A stretch of 54,136 nucleotides of DNA, taken from contig CAZJSR010000015.1 of NCBI GenBank assembly GCA_964548855.1, positions 1 through 54,136 on the forward strand. The letters are read 5' to 3'. The first letter of the stretch is position 1; each line of letters begins with the position of its first letter. The translations under genes were made by a program, and so were the position numbers. This document shows positions 1 through 7,174 of this stretch, piece by piece. Under the pieces are notes generated by a model. That model saw only the letters and a program-made list of their open reading frames with translations. It searched no databases and was not told where the DNA came from. The DNA is from UBA3206 sp964548855 (GTDB taxonomy: Bacteria; Bacillota_I; Bacilli_A; Acholeplasmatales; Anaeroplasmataceae).

Positions 1-335
1 TTGTTTCTTGTAAGAACATTATAAGTTTATAAAATAATGTTAATTCTTCAAGTGAAGGTGTTACATAAAATACGTCATCAATTATTGCAACATCAGAGTT
101 CAATATATTGTTCCACCACTTCTTCTTAATTTTAGATTCAATTAACAAATCATCGAGTGTAATATAGATCACCTTTGTTCCTTATTCCATTGCGTTTAAT
201 CCTATGGTTGAGGCAAGTGATGTTTTACCTGTAGAACATTCTCCTTTTAAGATAAAAACCTTTCTTTTAATTGATAAAGATTCCTTCCATTTTTTAATTC
301 TAATTCCACTTTCCTAATAAACATAGTATCCTACG
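1..335 (-). pseudogene. IS21-family IstB-like ATPase, broken, cut by window edge
   Basis: Minus-strand translation gives a P-loop (GECSTGKTS) followed by a VIYITLDDLL segment and a Walker B-like AIIDDVFYV segment. This is the order seen in IstB/DnaC-like helper ATPases of IS21 transposons. An in-frame TAA at 182-184 sits where a sense codon is expected just before GTKVIY, so the gene is probably dead. The C-terminal part lies outside the window and no convincing start is visible. IstB proteins load and stimulate the IstA transposase. A relic istA lies at 13167-14102, but the two need not come from the same element. Confidence 0.6.
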
Positions 336-537
336 TTTTTTTCGAGTGAGTTTGTAATTATATTACAGTTTTTTTGGGGACGAGTTTTCAAGAGGATTCA
401 GGGATTTTTATAGACAGTTTTCTAATTATATGTATTTGTCTATGAAAAGTGTTAAAAATATTAAATTTTATTTTAGGTCTTAATAGCAAAAAATATTGGA
501 CTCGTATATAATATAAAGTTTAATATTATATTGAAAA

Positions 538-555
538 GGGATGACTAATCATCCC
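538..555 (-). terminator. Hairpin over the stop codon of SpoVD fragment A
   Basis: GGGATGA-CTAA-TCATCCC forms a 7-bp stem spanning the TGA stop of fragment A. A comparable but longer hairpin lies at the end of fragment B (3251-3269). The intact gene at 7175 lacks it. The T tract after the stem on the minus strand is short, so termination is plausible but not certain. Confidence 0.4.
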
Positions 556-986
556 ATATATAACATTATAGTGTCTCCTTCTTTTATTCTTTCTCCCTCA
601 CTTGGTGATTGATATATTACATTATCTCCATCTCCATAATATACATAATTATAGAATTGAGTATTCTTTATTTCCTTTTTAGTTTTACCTATATAATTAT
701 CTACCTTATATGTAAGAGTGTCTAAAAACCACCTTAAGTTCTTTTCTATTTGATTTTCATAATCTCTATTAATTCTTAAATAGGTAAGTGATTGTTCCAT
801 TATTTCACCAACAAGTGGTGCCGCAACTGTTCCACCATATTGCACACAATTTTGTGGCTTATCTATCGCAAGATAACAAAGTATATTTGGATCATTCATA
901 GGTGCCATACCCAAAAATGATAATATATAATGCCCTTTCTCATATCCACCATTACTACTAATTACCTGTGCTGTTCCAGTCTTACC
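549..986 (-). pseudogene. SpoVD 3'-end fragment A (from KTGT to stop)
   Basis: This is a displaced copy of the C-terminal ~145 residues of the SpoVD-like PBP at 7175-9082. It starts exactly at the GKTGTAQV codons (CCAGTCTTACC on the plus strand, 976-986) and runs through the end of the transpeptidase domain and the single PASTA-like domain to a stop. Upstream of KTGT all PBP homology ends and is replaced by the block also found at fragment B. The first ~95 residues from the internal MGMAPM onward match fragment B exactly, and the last ~25 differ at several places (SPSEGER versus SPDQGEK). No start codon or promoter for independent use is evident. It is probably a silent leftover, although a role as donor for gene conversion cannot be excluded. 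Confidence 0.85.
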
Positions 987-1078
987 TAAGACTAGCGCTA
1001 TAGGGCAGGAGATTTTTCTTCATTTTTTGACTTAACTAAGCCATTTTTATTTTTATACTTTTTGATTTTTTGCAAAAA
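978..1078 (-). repeat. Cassette-end block A with two palindromes
   Basis: About 95 bp beyond the KTGT breakpoint is shared with 3692-3792. A perfect dyad AGTCTTA-CC-TAAGACT (978-993) has one arm inside the PBP KTGT codons and the other in the new flank. A second dyad, GACTTAACTAAGCC (1029-1042), is centred exactly 50 bp away, followed by a T-rich stretch. This geometry suggests recombinase-binding sites or a folded single-strand site. It may also work as a terminator. The recombination role is an inference. Confidence 0.6.
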
Positions 1079-1150
1079 GGAACTAGAAATTTAAATAAAT
1101 TCTAGTTCTAACATACAATATAAACTTAGTACCTACATAATACTAAACTA

Positions 1151-1617
1151 TTAATTACCAATTTCATTAATAAGCTTATCTAATAATTCCTTATAATATA
1201 CCTGTATTTCTTTATTAGCCTTTTCAACTAAAGTTTCTACCATTAAAGTTCTCATATTGTCATCTAGTATTTGTTTTGACAATTTTAAATCGATTGCTTC
1301 TTTAAATTTCTTAACAAATTCTTCTTTAGTTATTTTTGTTTTACAATAATCTTTTATTTTAGAATAATCTACAAATTCTCTAAAATCAAAATTACAATCC
1401 TTACATACTAGAAGAACACCATTTTCTTTTCTTCTATAAAATTTAATTTTACGAAATCATTCTCATCTTCAACCATCATCCCTAGTTGTTCCTCTTCTAT
1501 GGGATGTGAATAATCTTTATTATTAAATTTTATTTCTGCGTCCTCACTAGTTAAAGCCTTAATACGTATTAAGTTATCACTGCCACAAATTGGACATTTT
1601 TTATTTATTATCTTCAT
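1151..1617 (-). pseudogene. Zinc-ribbon protein of unknown function, frameshifted
   Basis: The first 60 codons begin MKIINKKCPICGSDN and carry a CxxC knuckle. After IEEKK the frame is lost near 1430, within an A/T-rich run on the coding strand. A shift of one frame restores a second knuckle (VCKDC) and a helical tail of about 95 residues ending in NEIGN and a stop at 1151. The restored product would be ~155 residues with two cysteine pairs, typical of a small zinc-ribbon protein. No family was recognised. It is cargo of the A-B interval and on the same strand as all other cargo there. A sequencing error could also explain the shift. Confidence 0.6.
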
Positions 1618-1737
1618 TTTATCCTTTCATGAATATATCATTTCCATTTTTCTACTTTTATTTGGTCATTTATTTGGTCAATACTGTAATTTAGATTAGG
1701 CGCTCTATCTGTAATGGTATACTTTATTATACAAATA

Positions 1738-3012
1738 TTAATTTTTTAGACACCCTATAGGTACTACTAATACATCATCTTGACGACGATAAGCATAGTC
1801 TCCGGTTCCAGTTAAAACCATAAGAAATGATGGGGTCTTCATTTTTTCTGTATCAATTTTTAATGCCAAAGCTTTTAAACTTGTAGCACCTTCTTCAATA
1901 AGTTTTTTACCACCAAGTTTAATTTCTACTAAACCATATTTACCATTTTTTAAATGAATAATAGCGTCACATTCTAATCCGTTTTTATCTCTGTAATGAA
2001 ATACATCACCATTTAAAGCTTCCGCGTATACACGCAAATCTCTTACACATAATGTTTCAAATAAGAATCCAAATGTTCTTAAATCATCTATTAAATCATT
2101 AGGCCCTACCCCTAATGCTGCAACTGCTATGGAAGGATCTATATAATATCTTGTATCGGATGAACGAATAGCTGTTTTCGAACGTAAATTCGGATTCCAT
2201 GCCGGCATTTCTTCTACTACAAATATCTTCTTTAATGCACTTAAATATGAGGCAATAGTTTCTTCGTTAATTGAACCCTCATCATTCCCTTGAACATCTT
2301 TTGCAAGCTCTGTGTTTGGAACTTGAGTTCCTTGATTTCTAGCATATGAACGCATAAATCTACGTACTTTATCAGGATTTTTTTGAACATTATCAGTTCT
2401 ATTGATATCTGAATGTATAACAGCATCTAAATAATCAGACGCTTGATCTAATGCGATTTCATCTCGCATATCTACTGCCTGAGGCCAACCACCTCTACAT
2501 ACAAGAAATGCTAATCGTTCGAAATCTAGTTCTGAATATCCATCAATTTCTATTGGACCATCAAATAAATCTTTTAAACTTACTTCACCGCTAGAATCGC
2601 CTGATTCATATAAACTCATAGGTCTCATCATTAACCAAGTAAATCTACCTGTACCAGAATGTGTTATTTCTTTTGGATCTACAGGAACTGCCGAACCTGT
2701 AAGTATAAATTGACCTAATTCACTTCGATGATCCACTTCAAAGCGAATTGTATCCCAAAGTTTCGGAGCAATTTGCCATTCATCTATAAGTCTAGGAGTA
2801 GCACCTTTTAATAATCTTTTAGGGTTCAATTCAGACATATTTATATTTTGTTCTTTCTTTTCAGGGTCATCCATATAAAGTATACTAGCTGCAATTTGTT
2901 CTGCAGTTGTTGTTTTACCACACCATTTTGGACCTTCTATTAATACAGCACCCTTACCTTCTAATTTTCTTTTTAATATTTCATCTGCAATTCTATTTTT
3001 ATATTTCTTCAT
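1738..3012 (-). CDS. AAA_14/DUF4143-type ATPase
   Basis: A 424-residue protein with a P-loop near the N-terminus (GPKWCGKTT), a Walker B-like segment (ATPRLIDEWQ), a sensor-like FILTGSA motif and a C-terminal DUF4143 region. The C-terminal segment ECDAIIHLKNGKYGLVEIKLG has the D-x(n)-E-x-K layout of PD-(D/E)XK nuclease folds. Such ATPases are common single-gene accessory modules; their cellular role is unclear and DNA-related or toxin-like functions have been suggested. ATG at 3012 is preferred because the ATG at 3018 sits almost on the GAGG site. Its base composition is visibly less AT-rich than its neighbours, and the flank 3060-3200 also contains unusually many CG steps, which suggests transfer. 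It is the only intact gene of the A-B interval. Confidence 0.85.
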   Translation of the reverse strand: MKKYKNRIADEILKRKLEGKGAVLIEGPKWCGKTTTAEQIAASILYMDDPEKKEQNINMSELNPKRLLKGATPRLIDEWQIAPKLWDTIRFEVDHRSELGQFILTGSAVPVDPKEITHSGTGRFTWLMMRPMSLYESGDSSGEVSLKDLFDGPIEIDGYSELDFERLAFLVCRGGWPQAVDMRDEIALDQASDYLDAVIHSDINRTDNVQKNPDKVRRFMRSYARNQGTQVPNTELAKDVQGNDEGSINEETIASYLSALKKIFVVEEMPAWNPNLRSKTAIRSSDTRYYIDPSIAVAALGVGPNDLIDDLRTFGFLFETLCVRDLRVYAEALNGDVFHYRDKNGLECDAIIHLKNGKYGLVEIKLGGKKLIEEGATSLKALALKIDTEKMKTPSFLMVLTGTGDYAYRRQDDVLVVPIGCLKN

Positions 3013-3250
3013 TTGCATGCCTCGTTTCTATTAACCCTACTTATAGTATATATTATACAAATCAAAAATTCAAGATTTTTCCGATGATTGTCGCAAAAGC
3101 GACTAGACACTTGGCTGTTTACTAAGTTGATACTTGACTTTGCGATGTTCATCGCATTGGATGTTCAACGCGTTATCTATACTATTAATATATGTAGATG
3201 AATTGATTAATAATACTTAACAACATCCTTTGATTAACAAAATTATATAT

Positions 3251-3269
3251 GGGATGATTAAATCATCCC
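3251..3269 (-). terminator. Hairpin over the stop codon of SpoVD fragment B
   Basis: GGGATGATT-A-AATCATCCC is a 9-bp near-perfect palindrome that includes the TGA stop of fragment B. It is the counterpart of the hairpin at 538-555. It is followed on the minus strand by an AT-rich stretch without a strong T run. Confidence 0.4.
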
Positions 3270-3700
3270 ATATATAACATTATAGTATCTCCTTCTTTTA
3301 TCTTCTCACCTTGATCAGGTGATTGATATATTACAGTATCTCCATCTCCATAATATACATAATTATAGAATTGAGTATTCTTTATTTCCTTTTTAGTTTT
3401 ACCTATATAATTATCTACCTTATATGTAAGAGTGTCTAAAAACCACCTTAAGTTCTTTTCTATTTGATTTTCATAATCTCTATTAATTCTTAAATAGGTA
3501 AGTGATTGTTCCATTATTTCACCAACAAGTGGTGCCGCAACTGTTCCACCATATTGCACACAATTTTGTGGCTTATCTATCGCAAGATAACAAAGTATAT
3601 TTGGATCATTCATAGGTGCCATACCCAAAAATGATAATATATAATGCCCTTTCTCATATCCACCATTACTACTAATTACCTGTGCTGTTCCAGTCTTTCC
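3263..3700 (-). pseudogene. SpoVD 3'-end fragment B (from KTGT to stop)
   Basis: A second displaced C-terminal end of the SpoVD-like PBP, starting at the same KTGT codons as fragment A (junction ~3700/3701) and ending at a stop at 3263. The PASTA-like tail (TVIYQSPDQGEKIKEGD) matches the intact gene, whereas the stretch just after KTGT matches fragment A (VISSNGGYEKGH) rather than the intact gene (VISSTGGYESGH). In-frame stops lie just upstream of the junction, so it cannot be translated as part of a longer PBP. It separates the DUF4143 interval from the Fic interval. Confidence 0.85.
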
Positions 3701-3792
3701 TAAGACTAGTCATTATGGGCAAGAGATTTTTGTTAATTTTTTGGCTTAACTAAGCCATTTTTCATTTTTGCACTTTTTGATTTTTTTCAAAA
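3692..3792 (-). repeat. Cassette-end block B with two palindromes
   Basis: Counterpart of block A. AGTCTTT-CC-TAAGACT (3692-3707, one mismatch) straddles the KTGT breakpoint, and GGCTTAACTAAGCC (3743-3756, perfect) follows with the same 50-bp centre-to-centre distance. Similarity with block A then continues through a T-rich tail to about 3792. It lies between the last cargo gene (peptidase S51-like) and the displaced PBP end. Confidence 0.6.
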
Positions 3793-3823
3793 ATTAAAAA
3801 GACAATTTTGTTTTTATAAAAAA

Positions 3824-3851
3824 ATGGAGAACTAATCCTCTAATTCTCCAT
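3824..3851 (-). terminator. Terminator of the Fic-interval cargo
   Basis: ATGGAGAA (3824-3831) pairs with TTCTCCAT (3844-3851) and is followed on the minus strand by a T-rich run. It overlaps the stop codon of the peptidase S51-like gene and closes the cargo just before cassette-end block B. Confidence 0.65.
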
Positions 3852-4373
3852 CACATAAATAACTTCATTTGTTAATATTATTCCTTCTCCATCATTAAGT
3901 CTAACAACCTTAATATTATTCTTTTCTTCATATTCCTGACATCTTTCTTCAAATCTATCAAACCTATTAATAAATTTATTATAATGTGGAAGTATGATAA
4001 TATCAGTTAAGCTTAGTCCTTTAAAATTAGTTAAATTAACAAAATTAAGTTCTGGAGAATATATATGAATCAATTCTATTGAGGATGAAAAGCAAAGTGC
4101 TGCAGCACACCAACCTATTAATACATTTTTATCAGCTATTTCTTTTAATATATTCTCGCATTTTGTTTTTCTAATTCTATCTAATAAATAAAATGGATTT
4201 CCACCTATAAACTCAACAACATCATAATTTAATAATTCATTCGGATTATCAAAATCTAAATCAAAAATAGCAACTTCTAAACCAAATTTTTCTAATTCAT
4301 TTATACATCTAGGAACATTCCAATCCTTTTCCTTATATTTAGGATCACCTGTGACTACTAATGCTGCAGTCAT
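3840..4373 (-). CDS. Peptidase S51 (PepE)-like protein with Cys at the nucleophile position
   Basis: A 177-residue protein resembling the class I glutamine-amidotransferase-like fold of peptidase E. It shows TAALVVTGDPKYKEKDW, then FIGGNPFYLLDRIRKT (the family's GGNTFYLL motif), then IGWCAAALCF where the family usually has a W-S-A-G nucleophile elbow. The serine is thus replaced by cysteine and the glycine by alanine, so Asp-dipeptidase activity is doubtful; a Cys-based hydrolase or an inactive relative is possible. Roughly 20-30 N-terminal residues normally found in the family are missing. An upstream ATG (26 bases before the start) is out of frame, so the 5' end may be eroded. It is the last gene of the Fic interval, 34 bp after the NUDIX gene. 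Confidence 0.65.
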   Translation of the reverse strand: MTAALVVTGDPKYKEKDWNVPRCINELEKFGLEVAIFDLDFDNPNELLNYDVVEFIGGNPFYLLDRIRKTKCENILKEIADKNVLIGWCAAALCFSSSIELIHIYSPELNFVNLTNFKGLSLTDIIILPHYNKFINRFDRFEERCQEYEEKNNIKVVRLNDGEGIILTNEVIYVMEN

Positions 4374-4407
4374 TCCTGAATTTTTATTTTTAACTTCATT
4401 TAACTAA

Positions 4408-4899
4408 TCACAAGTCTTTCATTATGAATTCTAACACTTTATTTTCTCTTAAAGTATGCTTAATAGAAGATTCTTTATTATATTCATAGGCATCTTTAGG
4501 ATTAATCTCAACTAATTCAAAGCATTCTTCCAGCTCATAATCATCTAATATTTGATTATAAACATTCTCTTCTACATTACATATATAATAGTATGAATGA
4601 TGAATAAAAATTGTTTTATCTAGCATGCTTGATTTTCTTTTTTCTATTATTTCACCATATTCTTTAATAGAGTCTCTTAAAACTATTAATCCTGTTTCCT
4701 CTCTAACCTCTCTAATTAAGGCATCTATAGGGGATTCCCCATGCTCTATTCCACCACCTGGAAACTTATATTCACCCAAATTAGAGTGAACCATCATTAG
4801 ATTATTACTTTTTAATATTATAGCTCTTGATGCAAATCTTTCATCAACCTTATAATCTAAAGAATAATCATGTAAATCTATTATATCAAGCACTCTCAT
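4408..4899 (-). CDS. NUDIX hydrolase
   Basis: A ~163-residue protein with a full Nudix box (GGGIEHGESPIDALIREV followed by REETG), which binds the metal and hydrolyses nucleoside diphosphate-X substrates. The substrate cannot be read from the sequence. Its ATG (4899-4897) shares one base with the TGA stop of the upstream AraC-GGDEF gene (TGATG), implying translational coupling. It belongs to the Fic-interval operon. Confidence 0.85.
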   Translation of the reverse strand: MRVLDIIDLHDYSLDYKVDERFASRAIILKSNNLMMVHSNLGEYKFPGGGIEHGESPIDALIREVREETGLIVLRDSIKEYGEIIEKRKSSMLDKTIFIHHSYYYICNVEENVYNQILDDYELEECFELVEINPKDAYEYNKESSIKHTLRENKVLEFIMKDL

Positions 4900-5690
4900 C
4901 ACTTATCACCAAGTTTTGAATTATCTATTATATTTTGCATACTATCAAATAACTCACCATATTCCAAATTATCATTTAATAATGATATCCCACAATAAAG
5001 TGATAATGAATATACATTACCTTCATAACTAAATGTATCTCCATTATGACTTAATATCTCTTCAGAAATACCTTTAACATAATTGTAATCCTTAGAATTA
5101 GTTATAAGTGCAAATTCATCGCCACCTATTCTTAAAACAAACATATCATCATTTATATATTTTTCTAGTCTTTTAGCAATTTCTAGAATTGCTCTATCAC
5201 CAAGTTTATATGATATATCATTATATTTTTGAAATTTAACTGCATCAAAGCATAAGATATATGTATCCTTTAAAGAATGTAATAGCTTATACAGTTTAGT
5301 TATATCTACCTCTTTAGGTCTTATTGTATTCTTAGGTGAATTGATTTTTAAAAACAATCCTGTAAACTTAGATTCTTTCTTATAATCCGATGGATTTTCA
5401 TACCATACAGATTTAAAGGCTCTAGAGAAGGCTTCAACAGATCCGTATTGATATTTCATAGAAACATCAGTAACACTCATCTCATTTTCAACTAAATCCT
5501 TAGCTGCTTCAGTCATTCTTCTCTTTAATATATATGTTTTAATTCCTCTTTTAAAAGCATATTTAAAAATTTTTTCTAAATAAGAAAGTGAGACATTGCA
5601 ATACTCTGCAACATCAGTACGCTTAAATTCTTCATATAAATTATTTTCTATATATTCAATTGCTTTTGCTAATATAGTAAAACCGTTCAT
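4899..5690 (-). CDS. AraC-type HTH fused to a GGDEF domain
   Basis: Residues ~1-105 are an AraC/XylS double helix-turn-helix (FTILAKAIEYIENN, then GSVEAFSRAFKSV). Residues ~130-260 form a GGDEF domain with a metal-site FDAVKFQKYND, an intact signature RIGGDEFAL and the following strand (SLSLYCGISLL). An active diguanylate cyclase is therefore possible, although the N-terminal part of the GGDEF fold is short. Unlike ordinary AraC proteins there is no cupin domain, and the HTH comes first. The start is ATG 5690 with GGGTGATAAA as ribosome-binding site. It could couple DNA binding to c-di-GMP synthesis or nucleotide sensing. No PilZ or EAL partner is in the window. Confidence 0.8.
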   Translation of the reverse strand: MNGFTILAKAIEYIENNLYEEFKRTDVAEYCNVSLSYLEKIFKYAFKRGIKTYILKRRMTEAAKDLVENEMSVTDVSMKYQYGSVEAFSRAFKSVWYENPSDYKKESKFTGLFLKINSPKNTIRPKEVDITKLYKLLHSLKDTYILCFDAVKFQKYNDISYKLGDRAILEIAKRLEKYINDDMFVLRIGGDEFALITNSKDYNYVKGISEEILSHNGDTFSYEGNVYSLSLYCGISLLNDNLEYGELFDSMQNIIDNSKLGDK

Positions 5691-5820
5691 TTTATCACCC
5701 ACTTATCAAAATTATAGCATAAAATTAAAACCTATACTTGATAATTTGAGCATTGTTAATAATGCTTTAATTGGATTATTCAGTTGTCGAGGAATAATCG
5801 TTAACTGCAAATTATCTTTC

Positions 5821-5849
5821 CAAATAAAAAAGGTTGCAACCTGCAACCT
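5821..5849 (-). terminator. Terminator after fic
   Basis: AGGTTGCA (5831-5838) and TGCAACCT (5842-5849) form an 8-bp stem followed on the minus strand by six T residues, about 12 bp after the fic stop codon. This separates fic transcription from the AraC-GGDEF/NUDIX/S51 genes downstream. Confidence 0.75.
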
Positions 5850-5860
5850 GAATTTTATTT

Positions 5861-7087
5861 CTAATTTTTGTACAGAATTTTTTCATCATTTATCATGAAT
5901 ATTTTTTCATTTTTTGAATTACATCTAGATACTAATAATCCATACTTTAAAAGTTTATTTAAAATTTTTAAAGCACCTTGCTTCGTAATATCAATTTTAC
6001 AAAAATCAATAAAACCTCTATAGTTAAACCATCCTTTCTTACTGTTAATCATAATTCTTTTTAAATAATATGATTCAGTAGGAGATAAAGATTCACCTAT
6101 AAATGCTAGTTCTTCTTTTATTGCATTCAAATTCTTATATACTAAATAATACTTATTTGATAAATTCAATAGATATAAAATGAAATAAGTCAAATCGTTA
6201 TGTGAAAATCTAGTATTATCAATAGCTTTATAATAGTTATTTTTATCATCATTAATTGCTTCGCTTATAAATGCTGGTAATAATTCCTTCATATCAGATA
6301 ATAAACTAATCCATAATGACACCATACGAGCTGTTCTACCATTATAATCATAATACGGATGAATATATATCATGTAATAATGAGCAATAAAAGGTAAATA
6401 AAAGTTACGATTATTAATTTCTACATTAACATATTCAAATAACGAATCCATACATCTATCTATATCTTTTGCATGACATCCTTCATGATCCCCAACATAT
6501 ACCTTATCTAAACGATAATATTCACCATCTAATTTTGTTTCTTTTGTCAAAGAATCTTTTGATAAGATGTTGTATAAAATAATTAGATTTTCTTTGTTAA
6601 AGTCAGGTTTTTTTGATATAAATTCAAAACCTTTTATCATATTTCTAATTATTATATCGTTAGAATCAAGCTTTTCTTTAACATTGTTATAAATATCCAT
6701 CATTTGTCTTCTAGTAGTATTAACACCTTCTATTCTTAAAGTGCCATCCAACTCAGAAGCCATTCTTGAAACAATAATATCTTGATAATTATCCGAAATT
6801 ATTGTTGATTCTTTTTCAATTAGATCATTATTAATAAATTCTAAATATTCTTGTAAAGATGTATTTAGTTCATTACTTTTAAAATAATACATCTTTGTTG
6901 AATTAAAAGATATAAGAGGTAATTCGACCTTAGCTTCATGAAAAAAATCATCTTTAAAGCATAAATACTCTTTTAGTTCGTGACTTTCAAGCAAAATATT
7001 ATATTTTCTATTCATACGTAAATCTTCATTAGTAAAATAATGATTACCTTCTATGGCTTTAATCAAAATTGATTCATAATTTCTCAT
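5861..7087 (-). CDS. Fic/DOC family protein with N-terminal inhibitory motif
   Basis: A 408-residue Fic protein. The active-site motif is IHPYYDYNGRTAR, with the His, Asn-Gly-Arg and final Arg expected for nucleotide transfer, but Tyr at the position where the consensus HPFxxGNGR has Gly. An inhibitory-helix motif TLRIEG lies in the N-terminal half, so the enzyme is probably self-inhibited. The last ~90 residues look like a winged helix (WFNYRGFIDFCKI, ILNKLLKYGLLV), giving potential DNA binding. ATG 7087 follows AAGGAGTGGTTTATC. Fic proteins AMPylate targets or act in toxin-antitoxin or stress systems; the target is unknown here. It has its own promoter with repeated operator-like sites (7089-7169). 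Confidence 0.85.
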   Translation of the reverse strand: MRNYESILIKAIEGNHYFTNEDLRMNRKYNILLESHELKEYLCFKDDFFHEAKVELPLISFNSTKMYYFKSNELNTSLQEYLEFINNDLIEKESTIISDNYQDIIVSRMASELDGTLRIEGVNTTRRQMMDIYNNVKEKLDSNDIIIRNMIKGFEFISKKPDFNKENLIILYNILSKDSLTKETKLDGEYYRLDKVYVGDHEGCHAKDIDRCMDSLFEYVNVEINNRNFYLPFIAHYYMIYIHPYYDYNGRTARMVSLWISLLSDMKELLPAFISEAINDDKNNYYKAIDNTRFSHNDLTYFILYLLNLSNKYYLVYKNLNAIKEELAFIGESLSPTESYYLKRIMINSKKGWFNYRGFIDFCKIDITKQGALKILNKLLKYGLLVSRCNSKNEKIFMINDEKILYKN

Positions 7088-7088
7088 G

Positions 7089-7169
7089 ATAAACCACTCC
7101 TTGTCAGTTATATTGTAAACCACTTTGTAAACCAAGTCAAGAACAATCTGTAAACCATTTCGCAAACCC
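7089..7169 (-). promoter_or_regulatory. fic promoter covered by GTAAACCA direct repeats
   Basis: On the minus strand TTGACT (7135-7140), 17 bp and TACAAT (7112-7117) form a near-consensus sigma-A promoter. Copies of GTAAACCA (plus-strand spelling) start at 7115, 7127 and 7150, with a variant GCAAACCC at 7162 and another (ATAAACCA) at 7089 over the ribosome-binding site. The 7115/7127 and 7150/7162 pairs are each spaced 12 bp apart, and the two pairs are 35 bp apart. The inner pair covers the -10 and spacer, as expected for a repressor. The winged helix of Fic itself is a candidate binder. Confidence 0.6.
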
Positions 7170-7174
7170 TTATT

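Noticed and set aside
336..537. Gene in the gap between the istB relic and fragment A
   Set aside because: No conserved reading frame is found; only a GGGGACGAG stretch that may belong to the insertion sequence.
549..914. Independent 121-residue genes starting at the internal MGMAPM of fragments A and B
   Set aside because: The Met is an internal residue of the transpeptidase domain; there is no ribosome-binding site and the fragments keep homology upstream of it to KTGT.
549..986. Diversity-generating retroelement or pilin-like silent cassette explanation for the PBP fragments
   Set aside because: No reverse transcriptase, template-repeat RNA or A-specific mutation pattern is seen. Gene conversion is possible but does not explain the shared end block and the cargo between fragments.
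2241..2426. Second gene inside the DUF4143 ATPase
   Set aside because: Shadow frame of a well-supported gene without its own ribosome-binding site.
3060..3200. tRNA or structured RNA in the CG-rich flank upstream of the DUF4143 gene
   Set aside because: Only a short CGCAAAAGCG hairpin and no cloverleaf could be drawn; it is more likely foreign DNA.
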